A DNA stretch of 64,000 bases from Rotaria socialis (Eukaryota; Rotifera; Eurotatoria; Philodinida; Philodinidae). Under the pieces are notes generated by a model, which had not been told where the DNA came from, ran no database searches, and was given only the letters and a program-made list of their open reading frames with translations. Within the stretch, counting starts at the first letter, position 1. The number at the start of each line of letters is the position of its first letter. The position numbers and the translations under genes are program-made. The stretch spans positions 1 to 64,000 of the forward strand of contig CAJNYU010004341.1 of assembly GCA_905331475.1 (NCBI GenBank), in the 5' to 3' direction. Below are positions 11,207-22,500 of the stretch, piece after piece.

Positions 11207-12595
11207 ATGAATACTTCTTATCATTTGAATGTAACAAGTATAGAATCATCATTAAAAAGAAAAGTATTTTATATTGTACTAACTGTAGTGATAGTTATGC
11301 TTACATTTCAATTCTTCGATTCATCAAATCAAAAGTTTATTCAATCACAAAATATCGTTTATACTAATTTATTTAAAATATTAAAACGAACTTCAGTAAA
11401 AAATACAACTGTGAAAACTTCAATAACAACAACACAAACAACAACAATAACAGCAACAACACCGGCAGCTACAACAACTACCATTTCAACAATTACATCA
11501 CTGACAAGTTTGCATATTACACCCCTAAAAAATTCATCGAATGTTTCGATAACAGTAGCGACACTCGCCTCTCAAACACTTTCAACGACGACGGCAACAA
11601 CAACAAATTTCGATGAAGTTTTATGTGATAATATTACCGGATCTAAAACTATCAATATGTCAGACAATCCATGTGAACGGATACGCTGTAATATATTATT
11701 ACGTCAAAGTGGCGGTCGTCTAGGTAATCGTATGTTTATGTTTGCCAGTGCGTATGGTTTAGCCCGGGCTCAAAATTGTCGATTATTTGTAGCACAACCT
11801 ATTCTTAAAGAGCTTTCGAGTAATTTTCAAATGAAACCTATAGATAAAAAGATGTTATTGCCAGCTGAAGAAGTCAATAAATTAAAAGCTATTAGCCAAC
11901 AACTTAGTATTTGTGAATTTTTACCTAAAATGTTAATACCACATGTATTTCATACACTTGAAATTTTTGGTTACTGGCAATCCTATTTATATTTTGATGC
12001 CTATCGGGAAGAAATTCGTGAATTTTTCAGCTCTCGAGATGATACATTAAGTCGATTATCAGCCTATTTAACTAATATGACAGTAGTTATTTGTCCACAA
12101 TGCCCAAGTTTACCTACGAAAACACATCGAGAACTTCGGCAAGCTTTTCAAAATCGTTATAATGTAACATGGATAAGTATTCATATACGTCGCACGGATT
12201 TTCGTGGTCTTGGCTATTCATCTGATGATAGTTATATTCGTCGTGCAATGAATATTTATCGAAGGCGTTATCATAATTTTGATGTTCGTTTTCTTGTTGC
12301 AAGTGATGACAGACCATATTGTCAACAAATATTTGAAGGAGACATAAAAGCTAGAAAAGTTTTTGTACTTCCATCGAGATTTTCACCAGGCGATGATTTG
12401 ATGGCATTAACATTATGTCATCATGCAATAGTTACAGGTGGTACTTATGGATTTTGGGCTGCTTATCTTGGAGGCGGAGAAGTTATACATGATATTCGAT
12501 ATAAAGCTGGATGTTCACAAATGGAATATTATCCGCCATGGTTTATGCTGATAGGACCACTTCCTAATAGAAATGATAAAGCGTCGAAAACTTAG
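11207..12595 (+). CDS. GT11-type alpha-1,2-fucosyltransferase, type II membrane protein
   Basis: This 462-residue intronless frame has the layout of a Golgi glycosyltransferase: a short cytosolic tail, one signal-anchor helix (about residues 19-37), a long Thr/Ser-rich stem (about 62-135, likely O-glycosylated), then a catalytic domain. Family landmarks of FUT1/FUT2-like GT11 enzymes are visible: GGRLGNRM (169-176), the GDP-fucose-binding HIRRTD motif (326-331) and the C-terminal TGGTYGFWAAYLGGG block (410-424). It is predicted to transfer fucose from GDP-fucose in alpha-1,2 linkage onto galactose-type acceptors; the acceptor is unknown. The absence of introns contrasts with most conserved genes in the window and may reflect retroposition or transfer. 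The motif order is clear, the exact linkage is inferred. Confidence 0.88.
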   Translation: MNTSYHLNVTSIESSLKRKVFYIVLTVVIVMLTFQFFDSSNQKFIQSQNIVYTNLFKILKRTSVKNTTVKTSITTTQTTTITATTPAATTTTISTITSLTSLHITPLKNSSNVSITVATLASQTLSTTTATTTNFDEVLCDNITGSKTINMSDNPCERIRCNILLRQSGGRLGNRMFMFASAYGLARAQNCRLFVAQPILKELSSNFQMKPIDKKMLLPAEEVNKLKAISQQLSICEFLPKMLIPHVFHTLEIFGYWQSYLYFDAYREEIREFFSSRDDTLSRLSAYLTNMTVVICPQCPSLPTKTHRELRQAFQNRYNVTWISIHIRRTDFRGLGYSSDDSYIRRAMNIYRRRYHNFDVRFLVASDDRPYCQQIFEGDIKARKVFVLPSRFSPGDDLMALTLCHHAIVTGGTYGFWAAYLGGGEVIHDIRYKAGCSQMEYYPPWFMLIGPLPNRNDKASKT

Positions 12596-13596
12596 ATCAT
12601 ACGTGTATATAAACATGGCGTTGGACGTTTTATTAGATAAATTATTCTTGTATTCATTTTTTTATGAAAATAACATAGGCAATGATCTATATTTGTTGAT
12701 GTAAATTCAAGAAAAGGTTTTTTCTTCTATTGATGGTTCGATTGGGAAAAATCTGAAAGAACGAAGTTCCGTGATCTTTCCTTATCAAGTTATTATTATT
12801 TTATTCAATTATCAGTATGTAAGCAAGCTATCAATGAAGAAATTGAATTACGAGCTGAAATTTTGTTTATATGTATGTCTGATCATTTTTACAAGATCAT
12901 GACAATTTCGGCTAATTTAAAAGATTTTCTTTTTGAAATAGACAATTTCTCTAACAACACCATTATCACAATCTTTTTTAAAGATACATATATCGACGAT
13001 GTTCTGAAATGTCAAAATCTTGTATGCATCTTTGCTAAGATATTAAAACCTTATCAGAGTAGCACTACCATTGAATAGAATGCATTGGACTCTTTTTCCT
13101 CTCAGATTCTTAAAAAACTAACTGCTATAGTATAGAATAAATAAAACTATTGAAAATATCATAGAGAGACAGTATATCTGGTTAACGAGTTTCAATTAAA
13201 GAACAGCATTTTTATCAAAATCAAATTTCTGACAAATGACATGAAACCAAACTAAAACATCTTGCACATATTTCAATATCATACTTTTAAAAACTTGAAT
13301 ATTAAATAACTAACGTGAGTTGTTATAAGTAGGTCATGCGTGTAAGTGTAGCTTATTGAAATTGTGTTATAACACACTTTGACATATGTAAGATGACATC
13401 TTTCAAAAGAACAAAGTCTTTTTATTCAAAAAACAACTGGATAGAAAAGTAAAAATTGATTCTTTCAACGTACACACGAGCTGAAAAGATGAAGCTAGTA
13501 GCGTATAAAATTGAAAAGAAATCTCATGTTTATATGCAGATTGGAAATATAATTCATATATACAATGATACATTTTATGAAAAAATATTAGTTCAA
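12596..13596. other. Intergenic stretch
   Basis: No recognisable gene. Short frames at 12863-13078 and 13403-13633 are low-complexity and unsupported. Confidence 0.4.
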
Positions 13597-14021
13597 CTAT
13601 AAAATAGTTGGATATATTATTAAACCAATGCATAATCCAATTGAACAGCTAACTAGAATATGATCGACAACGTAACTGACTGTTGGTGGTCTTTGAGACG
13701 ATGCTGGCCTACAGTTTATATTGGGAAATGCATTATTAATGCTTGATGTATTGTTTTTGGTTTTTTCCAACTACAAAAATATTACAATAAAAAACAATCT
13801 ATCTATTTCATGGATTGGCTTACATAATCCTCTATAGGGCAAGGTGTACGACATTTTGGGCAATGACGATGGCCGACGCAGATCCATGATTTTATACAAC
13901 TTTCACAAAAACTTTGACTATGTGCACAATTAATCAAGGTAGTACGAGTTGGCGGTTGCTCCCAACAAATTTCACATTTGTCATCATCATTGTGTCGAAG
14001 CTTCTTTTCACTGTTCTCCAT
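13597..14021 (-). CDS. Small RING-finger protein with C-terminal membrane anchor (probable E3 ubiquitin ligase)
   Basis: Two exons, 13824-14021 and 13597-13770, are joined across a 53-nt GT-AG intron and give 123 residues. The RING-HC ligands are C16-x2-C19, C32-x-H34, C39-x2-C42 and C54-x2-C57. The H34-x4-C39 spacing is two residues longer than usual. Exon 2 ends in a hydrophobic helix (about residues 97-120) at the very C terminus, so the protein should be tail-anchored with the RING facing the cytosol. The open frame extends upstream of the chosen ATG without another ATG, so a 5' exon is possible. Role (E2 recruitment, ubiquitin transfer at a membrane) is inferred from the fold; the substrate is unknown. 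If splicing is missed, the protein stops just after the RING. Confidence 0.75.
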
Positions 14022-14155
14022 ATGAACAAAATGAATAAATTGTTGCTTTAACAAATACCTTACGGCTGCTTCCTTTCTCTTTCTTTAGCACTCGAAAGTG
14101 ATGAGAAAAAAAGCAACCAAAAGTTTCTTTTTTACATTTTAGTTATGCTTTATAT

Positions 14156-14263
14156 AGTGTACTGCGTGATCACTTTTTTCCCGATCGCGCGTGATTAGAA
14201 GGTTTTTTCGTGATCGTGCGTGATTAGAAGGTTTTTTCGTGATCGTGATCGTGATCGTGATCG
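14156..14263. repeat. Short tandem repeat of CGTGATTAGAAGGTTTTTT and GTGATC units
   Basis: Two full copies of a unit of about 30 bp (CGTGATTAGAAGGTTTTTT plus flank) are followed by four GTGATC hexamers. It lies between the RING gene promoter and the 3' end of the retrotransposon. Confidence 0.75.
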
Positions 14264-14410
14264 AAATTAAAAGTTGATATTTCACGACTATTATGTACGT
14301 TCAAAATTTCAAATATTTATTGAAAAGGTTAATGTTCACATTAAATTGTAAAATCTGACAGTTCATTTGCTGCTTGTAGCAATAAAAAACAAGTAAAATA
14401 CATAACCTGA

Positions 14411-14421
14411 TTTTTTTTTTT
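14411..14421 (-). other. Poly(A) tail of the non-LTR element
   Basis: Eleven T residues on the plus strand (A on the element's strand) end the 3'UTR of the retrotransposon and mark its 3' boundary. Confidence 0.7.
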
Positions 14422-14731
14422 GATTTCGCTTTCTTTATTGTTACACTCGGAAGTGCTTACAAATAATGGTTTATACATTCACAGCTGTTCGGTTGCACAA
14501 CCATGCGCGATATGAGCATACAAGAAACATCATTAAATTATAATAAGCCACGTGCTGTAGATAAAATGTAAAAACATAGGAAAAAAAAAGTGAAAAATGA
14601 AAAAGAAAGGATAAAGAAAAAGAAAGAAAAGCTAGTAATAATACGAAAAGGAGAAAGAAAAGGAGAAAAAGGAGGAGTAAAGATTAAAAGAATGATGTGA
14701 GTAACATATCAATTAATCATATGGCAGAACT

Positions 14732-17707
14732 TCACACACATAAAAACTCAAGCCATTGAAGAAGCAGTGATTGATGTCTTTCACGCATAAGTCTAACTCG
14801 TTTCATTCGAAAAAAGTGTCCCATCTGATCATTTTTATTTTTATGAAATGTATCCCAGAAGAATACATCATTGTAAAAGAGTGAAAGACCGAAATCTGAT
14901 CTTTCAAATCGTTCTAATCGTTTCTTTATATATCTTTTCACGTATTCTTCTAATGGCTCTTCATTTGTTATTTGAAGAAGATCTGTTGCTCGAGCAAAGG
15001 GACAGCGATGAATCAGTCTTAATCCGTTTCTAAATTTCCTTAGAAGTAATTCTTTTTGAGTTTCGGGCAGGAAGGGGTAGAAAGGAAATATCCAGGCAAA
15101 ATATGGAAAACTGAAGGCAAAGAAACATCTTCGCAAGACATCTTTTGAGAGGGTTTTACCACCTTTCATCCATCTTAATTTACTAAACGTTCTTTGAATG
15201 CTTTCAAGTGTTTTGTCTATCGTTGGTTTCAAAGACATCTTATTTGTCCAAGTAAGACCAAGATATTTAAATTCTCTAACTACTTCTAGTTTTTTACCTT
15301 CCATATAGATATCAATTACTGGATTCTGTACTTGGGAGTGAAAAATCTGAACTACTGTTTTTGAGAAATTAACTGGTTGTTTCCATTTCTTGGAGTAATA
15401 CGCTATTTTATTACATATTTTTGTTCCTTCTTCTTCTAAAAAATTAATCATCGGCTGAAATCCTCGACATATAGGTGGGGATATAAGTACGTTGAGATCG
15501 TCAGCGAAAATATGGCTTGAAAAAGCACCTAAACATGTAACAAGATCACTATGATAGACAATGAAAAGATAGGGACTTAAACTACTGCCTTGAGGCAAAC
15601 CAATGTGAGTGTAAAAAATTTTCGATTTATTCTCTCCAAATATAACATACGCTCGGCGATCATTCAACCAAGAAATAATTAATTTCAATAGTCCTAAGGG
15701 TATACCCATTCTATTGAGTTTAACAACAAGACCTTTATGCCATACTTTATCGTATGCCTTTTGATAGTCAACATAGACTGCTAGTGTTGGAATATTTGCA
15801 GTCATATTGTTTTTAACCTCTTGATATATAGAAAGGACTCTCGTCTGGAGTAAGCACCCTGGACGAAAACCCGACTGCTCAGCTGGTACTAGTCTATTAG
15901 TTTCTGCCCAGTATCTCAGTCTTTCTAGCATAATTTTTTCGAATAATTTTGAATGTGTAGCCAATAGTGAAATTGGTCGAGTCTGGTCACAACGAGGTAT
16001 TCCTGCTTTTAATTTATTTAGTGTAACTATTTTAGCTAATTTCCACATATCGGGATATCTGTGTTCGTTTAGCCAAGTATTAAAACAATTTACTAAACAA
16101 CTAATATAACCAGGTGGAATTCTTTTGATTATAAAGTTAGATACTGCATCGAAACCAGATGATTTTTTCGGTTTCAACTTTAAAATGTGCTTTTTTATTT
16201 CTGTAAAATTCGTCTTTTCAATCTTTTCATTTAATATCGGAATTTTATTCATCAATTCTAGGTACTCTGTTTCGATTTGATTTTCATGGGGATCTGACAT
16301 ATCCGTATTTTGTGCTTTAAACTGTTCTGAATAATAACAATAAAGTTCATCGCTAATTTCGTTTTCTTTTGTCAATACTGTTTTACCGGTATCCAATTTC
16401 GAAAAGGGTAGTGATTTATGTTTATATATCCGAGAGAGATATAACCAAAAGGCTCTATCTGTGTTGTCATGTGTTTCTTGAATTTTAGACAGAAACTCCT
16501 GCCATTTACTCGATTTATATTTTGCAATTTCTATCTTTACTTCACGTGACATCACACGTAATAGCACTCTTGTCTCTTCATTTATATTAAATATTGTTCT
16601 CTCATGATAATATTTATTTCTTATTCTTTTTACTTCTTTCAGTTTCTGGATAAGATAAGGCGGTAGTGATGGACGGAATTTTTCTTTTTCTTTCCATTGT
16701 GTAAGTCTGACTTTTAGAGCAGCAAGAAAACGTACATAATTCATATACCACTCATCAGCTTGCATGCCTCTATTTTGCTCATTTGTCCAAAAATCCTGTA
16801 ACAGCGTAAGAATGGCTTCATACGCCTTCCAATTTACATGTGGGAACATTTTATTCTTATCGAAACCCACATTCTCACATGTTATCAACAGTGGCCAGTG
16901 ATCACTGGTACCCATTTTCAGAGTCTCTCCTCTTACCTCATCTATATTTGTAAATGATAGATCAATGTTTCTATTCGAACGTTTTGAAGAATGCAGTGTC
17001 GATGGAATGTAACAAAGATTATTTTTTTCCACCCATGTTTTCAAGTTTCTACCTCTTTTATCTGATGACTCACTACCCCATTCTTTTATGGATGCATTGA
17101 AATCACCAGTGATAATTGTGTTTTCAATGATATACGGTTCTAAATCTTCTAACATCATGATCTGACCAGCTGGCCAGTAAATAGCGATTACTCTTATTGT
17201 TTCAGAAAGACCATTAACATCAATAATAACAGTATTTTCAACATTAATTTCTATTCTCGTACCTTTTAAATGTTTTCCTATTGCTACACATACTCCTCCG
17301 CTTTTATTTGTACCATGTTGATGAAAAATATTAAAATGAGGCACTCGAGATGTATTCCACAGCTCTCCGACTTCAGTAAAAACACAAATAGAGGCTTCTA
17401 CTTTATAAACAATGTCAATTACCTCAAGGCATCTCGATCCCCATCCTTGCACGTTATAACAGAGAATATTTAATGAAGTTCTTTCTGTTTGAATTTCTTT
17501 AGGTGAATTATTTTCCCATTGTAAGAGAATATTTTCTAGAGTACCTGATGTAAACCATTCTACAAGAATTTTTTCCACTAGTTTTTGATCTTTTTCCTGG
17601 AATCCCCATTGACAAAACTGTTTCATCGCCGTCTCTATAGGATTAGCTGTTTGAAAGGGAAAAAAGGAATTTGCTTCTACTCTTAAATTTGAAAGTCTGA
17701 TACTCAT
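14732..17707 (-). CDS. Non-LTR retrotransposon ORF2: AP-like endonuclease plus reverse transcriptase
   Basis: The 991-residue frame has no stops. Residues about 77-280 form an exonuclease-endonuclease-phosphatase fold: N-terminal NILCYNVQGW, then ITGDFNASIKEWGS, and a C-terminal SDHWPLLI motif carrying the catalytic Asp-His. The reverse transcriptase follows (about 500-800): an RPISLL segment, AVYVDYQKAYDKVWH (motif A), GLPQGSSLSPYLF (motif B) and FADDLNVLI (motif C, catalytic DD near 733). No RNase H domain is apparent in the remaining C terminus. The start ATG follows the ORF1 stop directly (TAGATG), implying translational coupling or reinitiation. It should nick target DNA and reverse transcribe its own RNA. 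With key residues present, it may still be active. Confidence 0.95.
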   Translation of the reverse strand: MSIRLSNLRVEANSFFPFQTANPIETAMKQFCQWGFQEKDQKLVEKILVEWFTSGTLENILLQWENNSPKEIQTERTSLNILCYNVQGWGSRCLEVIDIVYKVEASICVFTEVGELWNTSRVPHFNIFHQHGTNKSGGVCVAIGKHLKGTRIEINVENTVIIDVNGLSETIRVIAIYWPAGQIMMLEDLEPYIIENTIITGDFNASIKEWGSESSDKRGRNLKTWVEKNNLCYIPSTLHSSKRSNRNIDLSFTNIDEVRGETLKMGTSDHWPLLITCENVGFDKNKMFPHVNWKAYEAILTLLQDFWTNEQNRGMQADEWYMNYVRFLAALKVRLTQWKEKEKFRPSLPPYLIQKLKEVKRIRNKYYHERTIFNINEETRVLLRVMSREVKIEIAKYKSSKWQEFLSKIQETHDNTDRAFWLYLSRIYKHKSLPFSKLDTGKTVLTKENEISDELYCYYSEQFKAQNTDMSDPHENQIETEYLELMNKIPILNEKIEKTNFTEIKKHILKLKPKKSSGFDAVSNFIIKRIPPGYISCLVNCFNTWLNEHRYPDMWKLAKIVTLNKLKAGIPRCDQTRPISLLATHSKLFEKIMLERLRYWAETNRLVPAEQSGFRPGCLLQTRVLSIYQEVKNNMTANIPTLAVYVDYQKAYDKVWHKGLVVKLNRMGIPLGLLKLIISWLNDRRAYVIFGENKSKIFYTHIGLPQGSSLSPYLFIVYHSDLVTCLGAFSSHIFADDLNVLISPPICRGFQPMINFLEEEGTKICNKIAYYSKKWKQPVNFSKTVVQIFHSQVQNPVIDIYMEGKKLEVVREFKYLGLTWTNKMSLKPTIDKTLESIQRTFSKLRWMKGGKTLSKDVLRRCFFAFSFPYFAWIFPFYPFLPETQKELLLRKFRNGLRLIHRCPFARATDLLQITNEEPLEEYVKRYIKKRLERFERSDFGLSLFYNDVFFWDTFHKNKNDQMGHFFRMKRVRLMRERHQSLLLQWLEFLCV

Positions 17708-19537
17708 CTATTTGCTCATATTTTGATCAAGTTCAATGTTCGTAGTGATATTAGGCGATTTTGAAGGTTGTTGAGATGGCGAGAGCTGTGGTGGCGGAGA
17801 TGTACTGCGTTTACGTCGAGCTGAGTAGTCCGACTTTAGATCACGTAATAACAAATCCACGTTACTTAATAGCTTTTGCAATTGTGAATGTTTGTCACCT
17901 AGTCCAGCAACGTTCTGAGCCATCACGGGCCAAATAAAGTCACAAACGATTGATGCGCATATAGGTAATAATTTCTCCAGTGTTGCTTGATGAAGTTCCG
18001 TATCTAGAGCAGTTTGATTGACCTTATCGTTAATACGATCTAATTTTTCATCAATACGATGAGTATACTCCTTCATATCTAAAATATTTTGATTTATCGA
18101 TATCAGCATTTTTGTTACATCTTCACTTCCATTTATATTAGTTGTTGTTGCTTGTTGTGATGAAGCCAGTTTCCACGGTGTTGCACCAGACATACACTGT
18201 GGTAATGATGGAAATTCATTTTGCTTTGTTTGAAACTCCATTGATTGAGTGCGTTCTTGAGGTATTAATCGGTGTAATTTTCCTGACGATATCGCATTGT
18301 TGACTTGAGCTTTTAATTCTGATCGATATTCTACTACTTTATTACATTCACTAGATAATGATTGATGATCGCCATTGCATTGAGCACAGCGAGCTCTATT
18401 CAAACATACGTGCGTTTGACCATTGATAAGATTTTCAAGACATATACGACAACGAGGATTTTCTAGTTCACATTTATCTCTCATATGACCTAAACACCAG
18501 CAACGAGTACAAAATGTCATACGATTCCCGGTCAGGAATGGAGTAATGGTACAGAGAGTATTTCCAATCGATATTCGACCTAATTTTATCGTAGAATTAT
18601 ATTCCCGTAAATCTTTAACAACAAATCGAAAATCATTTGTTCTTCGTTGAAAATGATATTGAATGCGTCTAACATTTTCAACTGATTGAAGATTTCGTTC
18701 AATTTCTTCTTTGACATATTCTTCATTGTACTGAAGAGGTATGTAGCGTACTACAAGAGCGAAAGCATCAGGAATAAATTTTGGTTTTATGACAGTGATG
18801 TTGATATTATTGATTTGTGCCGGCCATTTATCAGTAGATATTAATGCTGCATACATTTCTTTGTTGCTTACGCCTAATTTTAATTTAATACCTGAATGAC
18901 CGACGAGCGAGAAAGTGATTGAGATTCCTTGTTGTTTGAAGTGATCTTCAAGAAAACTTGCTGCTGATATATCGGATGGACGATTCTTCGAGTTGACATC
19001 TTGATCATATTCAATTAAAAAACACGGAAGGTTGCTTGAAACAGCTCGTTTCAGCTGCTCAAATGGGAGACGACCTTGTTGATGTTCTGATATTTGTGGT
19101 TGGTGTTGATCTAGCACAATATTATTATTCAAAGGAAGTGACGCCTTTGGAGCTGTTGATACATTCATTTGACCATATTCTTTTTGTTTTCTGTTCGATA
19201 AAACGCGTTGCTGTTTTGATATTTGTGCATCATTGCTATCACTTGAATCAAGATTTCGTTTAGGTGTTTGTGGTGTTGAAGCTTCAATTGGAGTATGAAG
19301 TTGTTGCAGATGTGGAGCTTCGGTAAGATGATGATGAATACCTAGTGCTATATTGGGGTTTTGCCGGATGTACGCGATCATTTCTTCCAAATTGTAGGCT
19401 GCTGTTGTGTTAATATTTTTCGCGTTCGTTCGATTGTTATTTTGTCCCATTGCATTAATAGCTGAAGTATTTAGTTGCAGAATTGATGATTGACTTTTTT
19501 TATTAGAGCGGTAGTTACTGTTGATTCCTCCCCTCAT
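17708..19537 (-). CDS. Non-LTR retrotransposon ORF1: gag-like RNA-binding protein with zinc knuckles
   Basis: The 609-residue frame has a Gln/Asn-rich N-terminal half and a series of Cys/His knuckles at about residues 340-400 (CTRCWCLGHMRDKC, then CRICLE with a downstream His-Cys, then CAQCNGDHQSLSSEC). This arrangement is typical of ORF1 proteins of Jockey/R1/I-type elements. A basic RRKR stretch and a Pro/Ser-rich tail close the protein. It should coat element RNA in a ribonucleoprotein. The stop codon is immediately followed by the ORF2 start. Confidence 0.92.
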   Translation of the reverse strand: MRGGINSNYRSNKKSQSSILQLNTSAINAMGQNNNRTNAKNINTTAAYNLEEMIAYIRQNPNIALGIHHHLTEAPHLQQLHTPIEASTPQTPKRNLDSSDSNDAQISKQQRVLSNRKQKEYGQMNVSTAPKASLPLNNNIVLDQHQPQISEHQQGRLPFEQLKRAVSSNLPCFLIEYDQDVNSKNRPSDISAASFLEDHFKQQGISITFSLVGHSGIKLKLGVSNKEMYAALISTDKWPAQINNINITVIKPKFIPDAFALVVRYIPLQYNEEYVKEEIERNLQSVENVRRIQYHFQRRTNDFRFVVKDLREYNSTIKLGRISIGNTLCTITPFLTGNRMTFCTRCWCLGHMRDKCELENPRCRICLENLINGQTHVCLNRARCAQCNGDHQSLSSECNKVVEYRSELKAQVNNAISSGKLHRLIPQERTQSMEFQTKQNEFPSLPQCMSGATPWKLASSQQATTTNINGSEDVTKMLISINQNILDMKEYTHRIDEKLDRINDKVNQTALDTELHQATLEKLLPICASIVCDFIWPVMAQNVAGLGDKHSQLQKLLSNVDLLLRDLKSDYSARRKRSTSPPPQLSPSQQPSKSPNITTNIELDQNMSK

Positions 19538-19560
19538 TCTAGCACGAAGAGGAGGACGAC

Positions 19561-22500
19561 GTTAAAAAAGGAATGTAAGTAAGCGCTTGTGCGTCTGCTC
19601 TCGAGAGAGAAAAGGATGAAGTGGAGTTTTAATGTATTTCACCATGTGCCATGCAGATCCCTGTTTTAGCTAGCAAATTTCTTTTTTATTTTCATGATGC
19701 GTTTGTTGAAATTTTGATGCTATTCTCAAAATTTTGTTATGGAAGTTACTTTTTTATTCGAGAATGTTTCACCATCTAGGTTCATTTGTATCGAAGTATC
19801 AACTGCATTCTCTTAGGTTTTGTCTAGTTGTTCAACTTACTATCGTTGTAGCTGTTTGCTTTCGTTAATAACATGACGTTTATTTTCTGTAGTTTTTTTC
19901 TGTTACAGTCACTTGGTTTTGTTCAATCTAGAACATATTAAGTTCAACGTGTAGTTTATTTTAGTCATTCTGTTAGAATTTTTCACAATATCGATTTATT
20001 TCATCTTGTGTGTCAGCTATGTAACTTCTTCCAGTTACTTTCTTGGACGACTATTAATCTAGTCAGGCCAGTTCTTTGTGACTCGTTTACGTACGCAAGT
20101 ATTTTTCTTAACGGAACTTTATTACCTACTAGTTTTCTTCCTCATTTACTACTACAATGTCACTTTTGGCGTTGATTTGTTTTGGGGAAAAGAATGCGCC
20201 ATTCACACTATACTGTTTTGTTTTTTGCGTCTTCGTTCAATTCTGGTTACCCTTTATCGCATCTCAGGTTAGTTATGATATTTAACTTATTATTGTTCGA
20301 CATTCATCTCGTTTGTTGCATGAAGTTGTATTTCTAAGTGTTTACTGTATTAGATTTTATTAGCCCTGTTCAATATCTTACTCATTTAAGTATCAAAAGT
20401 GTTTTAATTGTTATTGTGGAACTTTCTCGAAACTTTGATGTATTTCATGTAAGGAGTGAGTTAATTAGATTTTACAAGTTTTTTTAAAGTTAATTATACG
20501 TGTAGCTTGCTATGTTTTGTATCACCCGTTGAGCTAGTGAATACTTCTTTCCATTTCGAGCATTCATTACTCGCTGCTGTCGCTCATTTAATGAGTAACG
20601 TTAACGTTATTGAACGTTCTTTTATAAGTTTCCCTACATTTCGTTGAGTGTTTGATATATTTAATTAAATGTCTACTTTTTATTAGTATCACCATACACT
20701 ATTCTCATAGTGTTGATTAATTCCATGGAGAGAATATTTTATTACACTTTCCTTAGTTCTTATTTTCTCACGTAGCTTTTCGTCTACTGCTCTATGTTCC
20801 AGATCACTGTTATAGTTAACAAGTCTCTCTTTGAATTTCACTATTTACTTGTTGAAATTTTCAATCTATGCTAAAAACTTTGTTATTTACGTTGGCTCTT
20901 TATTTCAGAATAATTCTTCAACTAAGTTTAGCTATATCGAAGTAGCGATTGCATTTTCTTAGGTGTGTTGGGCTATTCAATTGATCATCATTGCATCTGT
21001 CAGCTTTTGTTAATTGCATAATGTAATATTCTTTAATATTTTTTAAATTAGATTCACCTTGTTTCCTTTAGTACTTCACATTTAATTCAATCTTTCGTTT
21101 TTTAAATCGTTCTTGCAGAATTTCGTCACAACATATGCTTCCATCTGCACGGAAAGTTATTTATTTTTTGTAGTTATTTTGTGAAGTTAGCTATTCATCT
21201 ATTTAGCCGTGTTCTGTATCATCCGTTGAGATAGAAGATACCTTTTCAAGATTTCGAGCATCCATTCCTTAAAATTTGGATCCTATGTTGAAATGACCAA
21301 TAAAAGTGCCTTTCAGATTTGAAAATATTTCTTTATTTAGTTTCAGCTTCTTTTCTTTTCTCATTTCCGTTCAATTCTTTTTATATCTCCTATATAAAGG
21401 TACTATGGATATTCGACTCACTATCGTTCTGATTACTTCCGTTTCGTGAATAACGTTACGTTCTTCCGCGTTTTTCTTTCTTCACCTTCAGTTCATTAGT
21501 TCAACGCTTAAATTAATTATTAGAAACTATATTTTTTATCATCGTTGTACATCGCTTTCATATGGGTAGTCTATTTCATCTAGAGTTTGATTTACTTAGC
21601 TTTTCTTCATTGTTTTTTCTCGAGACATTCTTTTGTCTGTCCTTCTATATTGTATAGAACTAGCTTAAGCACTGCCACTTCCTCGTTCTACCGTTCACTG
21701 GTTCCAAAACCTATTGTCTATTTAATATTTCTTATTTTTGTTACTGTTGTGGTTTAAAATGTGCCCATTCAGGTTTCGCTCTTTTTTCTCTTCTTGTCCC
21801 TTTCGATTTCTATTTTGTTTTTCTTTGATTCAATTAGTTGAGTTATTCGATCTATTAATATTGTCTTTTTTTGGTGTCGTTTAGTAGATTATGTGATGTT
21901 TTTTTAATTTTTTTGTATCAGTTTCACTGAGTTTCGTGGAATGATTAGCTAACATGTTTTATTCGATCAATAGTTTCTTTTTATTATGCTTTATATGATT
22001 CGATCCATTTTTGGTTTATTATTGAAGGCATTAGCTTTTTTTCTTTGTTTGACTTTTTCGATTGCTTCCTCTGTCTTCTATGTTCTCAGACGCGCTCACT
22101 ATTTGAATAAGTCGAGCTGATTTATCTGTTGGTTCGAGCTTTGTTTATTTTCACATATTTATTCTAGATTTACGTTTTCCTCTTCATTTCTCCGGAAAAA
22201 GTAGAATTGTAAGTTATTTAGTTTCAAGTGCTTGTTTTTATTTTTTTTTCGATCTCGTTTTGGTTTTGCGTATATTTTTACACCCTGTTGAGATACCTCA
22301 CATCTGATATGGCATTCGCTATAGTTCTGGGTGCTTACTTTTGTCAGTGCTGGCCTAGTTTTGTGGTTAGTGATTAGCTTTTATCCTAATATAGTTCCTC
22401 TGTTAGTTAGTCTAATTCCATTACATCTTACTCCACTATGTTGCGTGGTGTTACGTTCTTTTGGTGCAAACGTATTTTGATTAATCTCGCTAGTTGGAAA

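Larger units (their letters stand above)
14411..19560 (-). mobile_element. Full-length-looking APE-type non-LTR retrotransposon (Jockey/I-like)
   Basis: On the minus strand the order is a gag-like ORF1 (19537-17708), ORF2 with endonuclease and reverse transcriptase (17707-14732), about 310 nt of 3'UTR and a terminal poly(A) (T run 14411-14421 on the plus strand). Both ORFs are uninterrupted. The 5' boundary is not defined; 19560 is an approximate limit just beyond the ORF1 start. I could not find a convincing target-site duplication. Clade assignment (Jockey/I group) rests on domain content, not on a tree. Confidence 0.85.
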
